A DNA stretch of 64,000 bases from an uncultured Spirochaetales bacterium (GTDB taxonomy: Bacteria > Spirochaetota > Spirochaetia > Sphaerochaetales > Sphaerochaetaceae): NCBI GenBank assembly GCA_949293595.1, contig CASFDW010000007.1, forward strand, positions 1 to 64,000. Reading direction: 5' to 3'. The notes beneath the pieces are model-generated. The model was not told the DNA's origin. It did not search any database and saw nothing but the letters and a program-made list of their open reading frames with translations. Below are positions 8,816-17,218 of the stretch, one piece after another. The position numbers were made by a program, and so were the translations under genes. Every line of letters begins with the position of its first letter. Positions within the stretch are counted from its first letter, which is position 1.

Positions 8816-11602
8816 TCAATCGATTTCAACAGCTTTCTCATGCTCGTCGAGAATCACAGGTTCACCCTTCACTGAGGCTATCTTGTAGCTTACGGTCGTC
8901 GAGACCCCTGCCTCCATCTGCGTGACGCCGAGAAGGCTTTCCGATGCAGTCACGGTATGCTTGTTATGGGTTATGATGATGAACTGGCTCGTCTTGCCGA
9001 AATCCTCCAATACACTGATGAAGAAACCTATGTTCCTGTCGTCGAGCGCCGCATCGATCTCGTCAAGGATGCAGAACGGGCTCGGCTTGACCATGTATGT
9101 TGCAAAAAGGAGCGCCACAGCGGTCATGCTTCTCTCGCCACCGCTCAGCAGGCTCATGTTGGTCGGCTTCTTTCCGGGCGGTTGCGCGAAAATGTCGATT
9201 CCGGTCGTGAGCACCTCGTTCTCGTCCTGGAGGCTGACCTCTGCCGTCCCGCCTCCGAAAAGGCGTGTGAACATCTTCTGGAAATTGGCGGAGATGTCCT
9301 TGTATGTCTTCAAAAACATCTCGACGCTCTTGGTTTGTATTTCCTCGAACACCTTGACAAGATCCGCCTTTGCCTTGTATTCATCCTCCAGGTGCTTCGT
9401 ATAGAAATCGAGGCTGTTCTTTGCATCCACGAACTCGTCCTCTGCCATGTAGTTGATGTTTCCGGCTCCCTCCAGCTCCTTGTTCACCTCGCGCAGCTCG
9501 TTCTCTACAAGTTGCTGGTTCAGATCCTGCTCGAAGTATTCCTTGTATTCGCCGAGGTTCCTGTTGTATTTGTTGTAGAAGCTCTCATAGAGATTCTTGA
9601 TCATCTCGTCTGCATTGGAGATGTACAGTTTCTCCTTCTCAAGATCGCCCCTGCTCTGCAAAATCGAGCTGTTGAGGTTGTCTTTGTCGTTCCTCATCTT
9701 CTGAAGCGCGACAGCCTCGCTCTGCAGCTCCGCCGCCATCCTGTCCACGTTTGCGTTCGACTCCTCGAGCTCCTTCCTGAGTCTTGCTATCTCCTCGTCC
9801 TTCTCCTTGAGCTCGGAGCTGGCCCTGACCACCTTCGTTCTTGCAAGGTCCGCCTTGTCAAGCGCATCCTGAAGATCATATTTCTTCTCCTCGACCTGGC
9901 TGCGGAGGGAATTCATCATCGCCTCGTTGTTTGCGATGCTTGCACGTATGCCCGCCTCCTGCAGGCTTATGTTCTTCACGGTCTCCTTGAGCGAATCGAT
10001 CTCCTCCCTGAGCTTGAGGTTCATCTCTCGTGCCGAGGAAATGAAACTTCTGTTGGATTCGATCTCGTTCCTCGCCCTCTGCTCTCCTGTCTCAATGTCC
10101 CTCTTCTTGCTGACTAGACCTTCAGGTGAAAGCAGGGTGTCGACAACGGGAGGGATGCTGTCCCTGTATCTGTTGAAAAGCGCGATGAGCTCATCCAGTC
10201 CGATCCTCAACGATGAGAGCATCTTCCCCGCTCCTCCGGAACCGGAGTCAAGTCTGGAGATGTCCTCGTCGATCTCGGCTTTCAAGAGCCGTACCTTGGA
10301 CAGGAAGCTGTTCTCCGCATCCTCCTTGCGCTTGAGGGAAAACTCGGAGCTGGTCTTCTCGTCAACCTCGTTGATCAGATTCTCGATAACTGATTTGAGC
10401 TCGAGGGAAAGTCTCTCCAATTCCTTGTCGAGCTCTGCATTACGATCCTCACGTTTGAATATCTCGGCCTCGTTGCCGGCAAGGGTTGCGGAGGCTTCTG
10501 CAACCATCCTGTTGGCAGTACTTATCTGCTTAACAACCTCCCCGAGCCTTTCCCTGTCGTCGTCGATCTTGTCCTTAAGCTCCTCGAACTGGGAATTGAG
10601 CACATCGACCTGGTTCTTGAGTCCCTGGGCCTTCTCCTTGTACGCCTTCTCGTCTGCAGATGCCTCGGAAAGCCTGTCCTGAAGGAATGTCACGCTGCTG
10701 TAGGCAGTGTTGATCTGTCCGGAAATCTCCGTTGATTTCAACCGGAGCCTGTTCACATCCTCGCTTTTGAGCCTGAAGCGTTCGTTCTGCTCGCTCAGAT
10801 CGTCGTCATAGTTCTCGAGTTTCTTTGTGGCCTCCTCGATCTGTATCTCCATCTTCGCAATGTTTTCCTGTCTCAGCTGCTTGACCGTGATGAATGATTT
10901 GACCTTGCAGGCGTTGAGCTGGGCGTCGAGGATGACCGATCTTTTCTGCAGATCCTTGTATTTGCGGCATTTCTCCGCCTGGTCCTTCGTCCTGTTGTAC
11001 GTCCGCCTGTATTGGGCAACCAGATCCTCGGCCTTGGAAATGTTCTCCTCTGATTTGAGTATCTTGTTCTGGGCCTCGGCGCACTGCTGCTTGAATTTGG
11101 AGATTCCGGCAGCCTCCTCGAAGATGTACCTCCTGTCCTCGGGGCGCATGCTTATTATCTGGTCGATCTTGCCCTGCTCGAGGACGGAATATGCGGATTT
11201 GCCAACTCCGGTGTCCATCAGGAGCTCCTTTATCTCCTTGAGAAGGCACCTTTCCCTGTTGAGGTAGTATTCAGTGCTGCCACTGCGGAAAATCCTTCTT
11301 TTTATCTCTATTTCCGCCGCAGGATGCTTGAGCTGTCCGTTGGAATTGTCGATGGTGAGGGCTACTTCAGCGAAAGGCATCGGCTTCCTCTTGTCGTTGC
11401 CGTTGAATATTACGTCCTCCATCTTGCTCGCCCTCAGGGTTTTCGTCCCCTGTTCTCCCAGCACCCATTTTATTGCATCGACTATGTTGCTCTTGCCGCA
11501 GCCGTTGGGTCCGAGAAGGGTCGTTATGCCCTCTGCGAAATCTATATGTGTCTTGTCCGCGAAGGACTTGAAGCCGTACATGTCAAGACATTTTAAGAAC
11601 AA
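8816..11602 (-). CDS. smc: chromosome partition protein SMC, short form
   Basis: ATPase of chromosome condensation and segregation. Residues 1-160 form the N-terminal head with Walker A GPNGCGKSN and the usual SMC opening. Residues 819-850 hold the C-terminal signature LSGGERSMTAVALLFA and Walker B FCILDEIDAALDD. The middle is coiled coil. At 928 residues it is about 220-260 shorter than typical bacterial SMC. Where the globular hinge should lie there is only a short Gly/Pro-containing stretch around residues 454-505. Translation probably begins at the TTG at 11602, preceded by AAGGAG. It is divergent from rnhB, and the two promoters overlap. Confidence 0.9.
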   Translation of the reverse strand: MFLKCLDMYGFKSFADKTHIDFAEGITTLLGPNGCGKSNIVDAIKWVLGEQGTKTLRASKMEDVIFNGNDKRKPMPFAEVALTIDNSNGQLKHPAAEIEIKRRIFRSGSTEYYLNRERCLLKEIKELLMDTGVGKSAYSVLEQGKIDQIISMRPEDRRYIFEEAAGISKFKQQCAEAQNKILKSEENISKAEDLVAQYRRTYNRTKDQAEKCRKYKDLQKRSVILDAQLNACKVKSFITVKQLRQENIAKMEIQIEEATKKLENYDDDLSEQNERFRLKSEDVNRLRLKSTEISGQINTAYSSVTFLQDRLSEASADEKAYKEKAQGLKNQVDVLNSQFEELKDKIDDDRERLGEVVKQISTANRMVAEASATLAGNEAEIFKREDRNAELDKELERLSLELKSVIENLINEVDEKTSSEFSLKRKEDAENSFLSKVRLLKAEIDEDISRLDSGSGGAGKMLSSLRIGLDELIALFNRYRDSIPPVVDTLLSPEGLVSKKRDIETGEQRARNEIESNRSFISSAREMNLKLREEIDSLKETVKNISLQEAGIRASIANNEAMMNSLRSQVEEKKYDLQDALDKADLARTKVVRASSELKEKDEEIARLRKELEESNANVDRMAAELQSEAVALQKMRNDKDNLNSSILQSRGDLEKEKLYISNADEMIKNLYESFYNKYNRNLGEYKEYFEQDLNQQLVENELREVNKELEGAGNINYMAEDEFVDAKNSLDFYTKHLEDEYKAKADLVKVFEEIQTKSVEMFLKTYKDISANFQKMFTRLFGGGTAEVSLQDENEVLTTGIDIFAQPPGKKPTNMSLLSGGERSMTAVALLFATYMVKPSPFCILDEIDAALDDRNIGFFISVLEDFGKTSQFIIITHNKHTVTASESLLGVTQMEAGVSTTVSYKIASVKGEPVILDEHEKAVEID

Positions 11603-11615
11603 AGCGTATTACTCC

Positions 11616-11643
11616 TTGAACAAAAATACTCGTTGATTATAGC
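11616..11643 (+). promoter_or_regulatory. overlapping divergent promoters of rnhB (+) and smc (-)
   Basis: On the + strand TTGAAC and TATAGC are spaced by 16 bases, giving a start about 10 bases before the rnhB ATG. On the - strand a perfect TATAAT (11641-11636) faces smc and shares bases with the rnhB -10 box. RNA polymerase could therefore not easily occupy both at once. Confidence 0.5.
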
Positions 11644-11659
11644 ATTTAAAACACGGATT

Positions 11660-12298
11660 ATGGAAGAACTGGACCTTTTTATCGACAATCAAAAGAATGA
11701 TGTGGTCATAGCAGGCTCGGACGAGGCCGGACGGGGCCCGCTTGCCGGCCCGGTGGTCGCCGCATGCGTCGTCCTTCCCGACGATTTTCCCATCCATGTC
11801 CTGAACGATTCGAAAAAGCTATCGTCCGATGAAAGGAGCGAAGCGGAGAAAATAATAAAGGAAAAGGCTGTTGCCTGGGCTGTCGCGGTAGTGGATGAAA
11901 GGAAGATCGACGAGATCAACATCCTCAACGCGAGCCTTCTTGCAATGAAGGAAAGCTATCTGAAGATCAGGGACAGGGTCCGGATCGACATCCTGATGGT
12001 GGACGGCAACAGGAAGCCTGATGTGGATATCAACGTCATGGCGGTCGTCAAGGGGGACTCGAAGATTCCACAGATCATGGCCGCAAGCATCCTAGCAAAG
12101 ACCGAGAGGGACCGAATAATGGACGACTATGACAAAATATGGCCATGGTACGGGTTCAGGCATCACAAGGGATATCCGACCAAAGAGCATCTCGAGATGA
12201 TAAAAAAATACGGGCCATCGCCGATAGCCCGCAAAACCTTTCATGCAAAAGCACTGGATCCTATTGCTGGTCAGTCTCGGGATCCTGGTCTTTTCTGA
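11660..12298 (+). CDS. rnhB: ribonuclease HII
   Basis: Removes ribonucleotides from RNA-DNA hybrids during repair and replication. The 212-residue protein has the motifs GSDEAGRGPLAGPV, the DSKKLS block, VDGNRKP and HKGYPTKEH, which carry the DEDD catalytic set. The ATG at 11660 gives the normal length; an upstream in-frame start near 11633 would fall inside the promoter. No Shine-Dalgarno sequence is visible before the ATG. The last 38 bases overlap the convergent BpuR-like gene. Confidence 0.95.
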   Translation: MEELDLFIDNQKNDVVIAGSDEAGRGPLAGPVVAACVVLPDDFPIHVLNDSKKLSSDERSEAEKIIKEKAVAWAVAVVDERKIDEINILNASLLAMKESYLKIRDRVRIDILMVDGNRKPDVDINVMAVVKGDSKIPQIMAASILAKTERDRIMDDYDKIWPWYGFRHHKGYPTKEHLEMIKKYGPSPIARKTFHAKALDPIAGQSRDPGLF

Positions 12299-12551
12299 CG
12301 AATCGGGGGGCCTTTCTCGTTCCATGCATCTTTATGTAATCGAGGGATTTCTGAAGCTCCTTCACGAACGCACCGAGATCCTCCTGGTAAACAAGAACCG
12401 ACTGTCTCAGAAACCTGCCCTCTGTATCGGTGGGTCTGGATTCGACGATATTGAGATATAGATCCCCGTATACGTTTTCCTTCACATTGAAAAAATAAGT
12501 CCTGTCGTCCCTGACGACCTTCGATGAAAAAACTTCTCCACGCTCACCCAT
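12261..12551 (-). CDS. PUR-alpha-like nucleic-acid-binding protein (BpuR type, DUF3276)
   Basis: A 96-residue single PUR domain protein that opens with MGERGEVFSSKVVRDDRTYF and continues FNVKENVYGDLYLNIVESR. This matches the bacterial PUR family known from Borrelia burgdorferi BpuR, a DNA- and RNA-binding regulator. PUR domains dimerise and bind single-stranded nucleic acid. It is convergent with and overlaps the end of rnhB. The target here is unknown. Confidence 0.85.
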   Translation of the reverse strand: MGERGEVFSSKVVRDDRTYFFNVKENVYGDLYLNIVESRPTDTEGRFLRQSVLVYQEDLGAFVKELQKSLDYIKMHGTRKAPRFVRKDQDPETDQQ

Positions 12552-12728
12552 GACAGGCTCCTCCTGAAAATACTGATGATGCAGGCGTTTCGCCGGCAGT
12601 GGAAAATATATCAGAAAAAGAACATGGCATCAACATTAATCGGCCTGTTTTCATTTGCCTGCGGGCTTTCTGGTACAAAAGTGATTTTTAATGTATTGTC
12701 TTTATCAGTTCAAAGCAAGGTCGGTAAA

Positions 12729-14330
12729 ATGAATCTTCTTCTTCTGTTCTGTGCTGTAGTAATCGCCCTGGCCGTGTTCGGAACAAGGTTTTCCGACAAA
12801 TCGGGGCTGCCTACACTCCTCATATTCATTGTTCTGGGCATGCTCGCGGGATCCGACGGTGTCCTGAGGATCGAATTCGCCAACTACGCGGTCTCAGAGA
12901 AAATCTGTTCTGCCGCGTTGATTTTCATAATGTTCCACGGCGGGTTCGGAACAAAATGGTCCATGGCCAGACCTGTTGCATTGAAAGCAATATTGCTCAG
13001 CAGCATCGGCGTCGTCCTGACCGCGCTTTTCACAGGACTTTTCTGCTACCTTGTCCTAGGAATAGGACTTGCAGACTCGATGCTGATCGGATCGGTCCTG
13101 TCCTCGACCGATGCGGCGACGGTGTTCTCCATACTCAAGAGCAGGAAACTGTCGCTGAAGTACAATACCTCGTCGCTTCTCGAATTGGAGAGCGGAAGCA
13201 ACGACCCGACCGCATACATGCTTGTGACAATCCTGATCATGCTGAAATCCTCGCCTGAAAACGTTTCCGGATGGTTTCTCGCATACAGGATCTTCGCCCA
13301 GATAGCATTTGCTTTCGCCATCGGAGCCGTACTTGCCTATACCCTCTTCCATGTACTTAAACATTTCAGCTTCTCCTCGGGTTTCGAACCTCTGCTCATC
13401 CTTTCGGCATCGATAGCCTCATATGCGGTTTCTTCACTTGCCGGGGGAAACGGGTATTTGAGCACGTACATAACCGGAATCATACTTGGCAACATGGAGA
13501 TCAGGCACAAGAAGGAACTTGTGAACTTTTTCGACACGTTCGAGGGCATGATGCAGATCCTGATATTCTTCCTTCTCGGCCTGTTGAGCTTCCCCAGCCA
13601 GCTTGCCGGTGTCGCCCCGGTCGGACTCCTTGTTGCGTTTTTCATGACGTTCGTCGCCAGACCGCTTGTGGTTTTCATGATAATGACACCATTCAAGGCA
13701 CCGTTCGCACAGCAGCAGGTCATATCATGGGCAGGCCTAAGAGGGGCATCATCGATTGTTTTTGCGATTGTCGTAACCGTTTCCGGAACTTTCGCATCAG
13801 GCTCAATATTCAACATCGTCTTCTTTGTTGTGCTTCTTTCAATCCTGCTTCAGGGCACATTCCTGCCGCTTGTCTCGAAACGTACGGGGATGATCGACGA
13901 GAAAGGCGATGTACTCAAGACTTTCAACGACTACGAGGAGGCGGAGAACATTGAGTTTGTTCCGATGCATCTTGACGGTTCCAACAGCTGGGTCGACAAA
14001 CAGATAAAGGACATTCCCATACCGCCCAACACAATAATCGCAGCAATCGAGCGCGGCGGACATCCTCTTGTGCCCAGAGGCGGTACTACGCTGAGAAAGG
14101 ACGATCAGATAATTCTGGGCATAGAAAAACCTGCGATCAAAACAAGCATCGACCTCCATGAGCAGCTTGTGGCCGATGGTGATCCATGGTGCGGCAAGCC
14201 GCTCAAGGATATAAACATTCCGAAAGGCCTCGTGTTGCTGATAATCAGGGATGGGCAGAACATAATACCATATGGTGACACCGTTGTCATGGCAAACGAC
14301 CGGCTGGTGATAAATTACGGCGAGGCATAG
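12729..14330 (+). CDS. CPA1-family K+ or Na+/H+ antiporter with TrkA-C domain (NhaP2/CvrA type)
   Basis: A 533-residue inner-membrane antiporter with about 12 hydrophobic segments over residues 1-395, including the GSVLSSTDAATVFSIL and ELESGSNDPTAYMLV motifs of CPA1 exchangers. Two C-terminal RCK/TrkA-C-like blocks follow (DLHEQLVADGDPWCGKPLKD and the preceding repeat), as in NhaP2, which responds to ligands and exports K+ at low external osmolarity. The ATG at 12729 has AAGG upstream and gives a clean membrane start. An in-frame upstream extension to 12576 is less likely. The transported ion is not decided by sequence. Confidence 0.88.
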   Translation: MNLLLLFCAVVIALAVFGTRFSDKSGLPTLLIFIVLGMLAGSDGVLRIEFANYAVSEKICSAALIFIMFHGGFGTKWSMARPVALKAILLSSIGVVLTALFTGLFCYLVLGIGLADSMLIGSVLSSTDAATVFSILKSRKLSLKYNTSSLLELESGSNDPTAYMLVTILIMLKSSPENVSGWFLAYRIFAQIAFAFAIGAVLAYTLFHVLKHFSFSSGFEPLLILSASIASYAVSSLAGGNGYLSTYITGIILGNMEIRHKKELVNFFDTFEGMMQILIFFLLGLLSFPSQLAGVAPVGLLVAFFMTFVARPLVVFMIMTPFKAPFAQQQVISWAGLRGASSIVFAIVVTVSGTFASGSIFNIVFFVVLLSILLQGTFLPLVSKRTGMIDEKGDVLKTFNDYEEAENIEFVPMHLDGSNSWVDKQIKDIPIPPNTIIAAIERGGHPLVPRGGTTLRKDDQIILGIEKPAIKTSIDLHEQLVADGDPWCGKPLKDINIPKGLVLLIIRDGQNIIPYGDTVVMANDRLVINYGEA

Positions 14331-14339
14331 TAAAATAAT

Positions 14340-14362
14340 GCCCGGGGGATTCTCCCCGGGCC
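14340..14362. terminator. GC-rich hairpin between convergent genes
   Basis: Stem GCCCGGGG/CTCCCCGGGC-type hairpin between the antiporter and malQ ends. On the - strand it is followed by the T-rich ATTATTTTA. On the + strand there is no T tract, so it suits malQ better. Confidence 0.55.
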
Positions 14363-14385
14363 GTCATGCACATACTCCCTGTTTT

Positions 14386-15903
14386 TCAACAATCCCTTCC
14401 GCTCAGCCCTACGAGCTTTGCAAAACGCTCCATAGCCTCCGCGGGTATGTCCTCTCCATCGAGCATCCATGACCAGTTCTTATCATTGCACGTGCTCGGG
14501 AAATTCATCCTTGCCTGGTTTCCCAATTCGAGAATGTCCTGCATCGGAATTATCGCCGTATCCGCATGCGACAACATCGTTGCACGGATCAGGGCCCAGA
14601 CAACCTCCCTGTCGTTGCAGGAAAGATATTCCCTTACCTGATGCTTTTCGATATCCGTCAATGAATCGAACCATCCGCGGGTGGTGTCATTGTCATGCGT
14701 TCCAGTGTAGGCAATGTAGTCACGGTCATAGTTGTGAGGAAGGAACGTGTCCATGGCATTGAACGATCCGTCCGCATTCATGGAAAAACCGAACTGGGAT
14801 ATCTTCATACCCGGAAGTCCGTTGGATTTCCTAAGCTCCATCACGGATTCGGTCATCAGGCCGAGGTCCTCTGCTATGATCGGTATTGTGCCGAATTCCT
14901 TTGAAAGTGTCTTGAAAAACTTCTTTCCAGGTGCCTTCACCCATTTACCGAATTCAGCGGTCTCATCCTTTGCCGGAATCTCGTAATAGGCGTCGAATCC
15001 TCTGAAATGATCGATTCTCAGCACATCGGTGAGCGCAAGAAGATGCCTTATCCTGTTGAACCACCATTCGAAACCGGTTTCTTCCAATTTCTTCCAATCG
15101 TAGACGGGTGTACCCCAGAGCTGACCCGTGGCGGAGAAATTGTCGGGAGGGACACCTGAAACCTTGCTGTAGCGTCCGTCCGCATCGGTCTTGAATATGT
15201 CTATGTGCGACCAGGTGTCAGCACTGTCTCCGCCTGCGAAAATCGGGGCATCCCCGATCAAAAGAAGACCTTTGCCGTTAACATAATCCTTAAGTCTGTG
15301 CCACTGCACATGAAACAGGTACTGCAATGCCTTCCAGATTTCAATCTCGTCCTTCTTTTCCTTTTTGAGGGAGGAAATGGTTTTTGCATCCCTCCTTCCC
15401 TCCTTCTCATCCCAAACGCTGTACCATCTGGCGTCGTTGTATTTCTCATACAGGACCATGAAAAGAGCATAGTCGTCCAACCAGTAGACAGAATCCTTCT
15501 TGAATCGGGCATACTCCCTGGAATCCTTTTTTTGGTAAAGGAAATTCGAGGCGGCCTTCTTCAGCAGAGGAAGCTTCCATGAAAGAACCTTGTTGAAATC
15601 GACCTTTCCCCTCGGGAATTCAGGTACGTCGCATATGTCGCCAGGACAAAGGAGACCGTCCTCTACAAGCATGTCAGGAGAAATGAACAGCTCGTTTCCT
15701 GCAAAGCAGGAACGCGCCGAATAAGGGCTGTTCCCGTACCCTGTCGGCCCGAGTGGAAGCACCTGCCAATATCTTGCACCGGTCTTTCTGAGGGCATCCG
15801 CGAACCTGTATGCCTGATGGCCGAGGTCGCCTATCCCGTATTTTGAATAAAGAGAGGTAATATGGAGCAGTATGCCTGCCCTGCGCTCGTAATCAATGTT
15901 CAT
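14386..15903 (-). CDS. malQ: 4-alpha-glucanotransferase (amylomaltase)
   Basis: Transfers alpha-1,4-glucan segments between maltodextrins in the cytoplasm, releasing glucose. The 505-residue length is normal for the short MalQ form. GH77 landmarks are present: the opening GILLHITSLYSKYGIGDLG, the nucleophile region RIDHFRGFDAYYEIP, the acid IIAEDLGLMT and GTHDNDTTRGW. It overlaps the lacI 3' end by 11 bases, so the two form one transcript. This links it to the divergent sugar ABC/GH31 operon. Confidence 0.95.
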   Translation of the reverse strand: MNIDYERRAGILLHITSLYSKYGIGDLGHQAYRFADALRKTGARYWQVLPLGPTGYGNSPYSARSCFAGNELFISPDMLVEDGLLCPGDICDVPEFPRGKVDFNKVLSWKLPLLKKAASNFLYQKKDSREYARFKKDSVYWLDDYALFMVLYEKYNDARWYSVWDEKEGRRDAKTISSLKKEKKDEIEIWKALQYLFHVQWHRLKDYVNGKGLLLIGDAPIFAGGDSADTWSHIDIFKTDADGRYSKVSGVPPDNFSATGQLWGTPVYDWKKLEETGFEWWFNRIRHLLALTDVLRIDHFRGFDAYYEIPAKDETAEFGKWVKAPGKKFFKTLSKEFGTIPIIAEDLGLMTESVMELRKSNGLPGMKISQFGFSMNADGSFNAMDTFLPHNYDRDYIAYTGTHDNDTTRGWFDSLTDIEKHQVREYLSCNDREVVWALIRATMLSHADTAIIPMQDILELGNQARMNFPSTCNDKNWSWMLDGEDIPAEAMERFAKLVGLSGRDC

Positions 15904-16942
15904 CGCAACTCCCTAATGATCCGTTATCTACGAACCGGCACGGCATGATGATGTCCGAACCGATTTCATCACCGTTTAAAATCTTGAAAAGAAGATCGGC
16001 TGCAAGCTGTCCCTTGATCTCCCCCGGCTGGCTGATTGTCGCAAGAGGTGGATCCTGATGATAAGACCCGTCAAGCCCGTCGAACCCGACTATGCTTATA
16101 TCGCGCCCTACCACAATCCCATCCTCCTTGAACCTGGAAGCAATTCCAGAGGCAACTATGTCGGACATCGTTATAACGGCACTTGGGCGTCTTGAAAGGC
16201 CGAGGATGCGTTCTCCTATGAATAGCCCCTCATTGTAAGATACTCCGCACTGGAACTCCATTATGTCCCTATCCCAGTCCAGACCATACTCGGAGACAGC
16301 AGCCAGATACCCTTCCCTTCTCTTTCCAACCGGAGTACGCATGCTCATGGTACCGTCGTCATGGTATGCATCGTAAGGAAGGGAGACCACGGCGACACTC
16401 CTGTGCCCTCTCGAAACGACAGCCGACATCTGCAGATATCCGGCCTGTCTGTCGTCTATGCCGACGGATGGGATATCAAGGTTTGTCGCGCCATCTATGG
16501 AAACGACCGGAAGCTTCCTTTGCCTGAGGACATCGGCAACCTCGTCCTGGATGAAAAAGCCCATTGCGATGATGCCGTCGACCGTTGCATTCCTAACTGC
16601 CTCATATACCGAATTGTGCAGGGGAGGGATTATGGTCAGCATGTATCCGTTGTCCTGACAGATACGCCCCACCCCGCGTATCACATCTATTATATATGGA
16701 TTGAGCAATGTGTCGGAGATATCCTGTGGAAGAAGAAACCCCACGGACTGATGCCGTCCCAGGCTCAGGGATCGGGCCACGGGGTTCGGTATGAACTCCA
16801 ACTCGCGTGCAACCTGGAGGATCTTCTCCCTCGCCTCGGCACCTATGCGTTCCGGAGCATTGAATGCGAAAGAGACCGCGGTTTTGGAGTATCCGCTTTT
16901 TTTTGCGATATCCATTATTGTGATCCTTTTCTCTTTCTTCAC
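15893..16942 (-). CDS. LacI-family transcriptional regulator of the alpha-glucoside locus
   Basis: A 349-residue repressor-type protein. The helix-turn-helix is residues about 6-28 (TIMDIAKKSGYSKTAVSFAF), followed by the hinge helix NPVARSLS and a periplasmic-binding-protein-like sugar sensor to the end. The GTG at 16942 was chosen because GGAAGG lies 6 bases upstream and because LacI proteins start just before the HTH. An ATG at 16984 is in frame but would place the operator-like palindrome inside the gene. It is divergent from the ABC operon, whose promoter carries a LacI-type operator. The effector is probably a maltodextrin or isomaltose-like sugar, by inference. Confidence 0.92.
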   Translation of the reverse strand: MKKEKRITIMDIAKKSGYSKTAVSFAFNAPERIGAEAREKILQVARELEFIPNPVARSLSLGRHQSVGFLLPQDISDTLLNPYIIDVIRGVGRICQDNGYMLTIIPPLHNSVYEAVRNATVDGIIAMGFFIQDEVADVLRQRKLPVVSIDGATNLDIPSVGIDDRQAGYLQMSAVVSRGHRSVAVVSLPYDAYHDDGTMSMRTPVGKRREGYLAAVSEYGLDWDRDIMEFQCGVSYNEGLFIGERILGLSRRPSAVITMSDIVASGIASRFKEDGIVVGRDISIVGFDGLDGSYHQDPPLATISQPGEIKGQLAADLLFKILNGDEIGSDIIMPCRFVDNGSLGSCDEH

Positions 16943-16965
16943 GTCCAACCTTCCTGTTTTTAAGG

Positions 16966-16979
16966 CTAAACCGGTTTTT
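16966..16979. promoter_or_regulatory. LacI-type operator in the lacI leader
   Basis: CTAAACCGGTTTTT contains the palindrome AAACCGGTTT and shares its CTAAACCG half with the site on the ABC-operon promoter. It sits just upstream of the lacI GTG start, which suggests autoregulation. A weaker half-site CTAAACTGGTAAAC lies at about 17043-17056. Confidence 0.6.
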
Positions 16980-17133
16980 TTCAATCGGTCAAGTTTTTTT
17001 GGAAAAAACTATTGAAAAAAACAAAGTAAGAATACGATGGAACTAAACTGGTAAACAAGACTTATGTCATCTCCCCCTGCACATTCCAAAACCATATGTG
17101 AAGAAACTGTGTGAATCTTGTCTAAAAGTTTTG

Positions 17134-17182
17134 TTGACAACTCATTCTTTTATGATATAATAAAGTTACTAAACCGTTTTAG
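17134..17182 (+). promoter_or_regulatory. promoter and LacI operator of the sugar ABC operon
   Basis: TTGACA (17134-17139) and a perfect TATAAT (17156-17161) are spaced by 16 bases, so transcription should begin near 17168. The near-palindrome CTAAACCGTTTTAG (17169-17182) starts right there, the position at which a LacI protein blocks initiation. An AGGAGG ribosome-binding site follows before the ATG at 17219. Confidence 0.85.
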
Positions 17183-17218
17183 CAAAAAGGAGGAACGAGA
17201 AATAATCTCGGAAAGACT

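Noticed and set aside
8957..10117. A 386-codon open frame opposite smc
   Set aside because: Leu/Val-rich shadow of coiled-coil codons, with no ribosome-binding site or homology.
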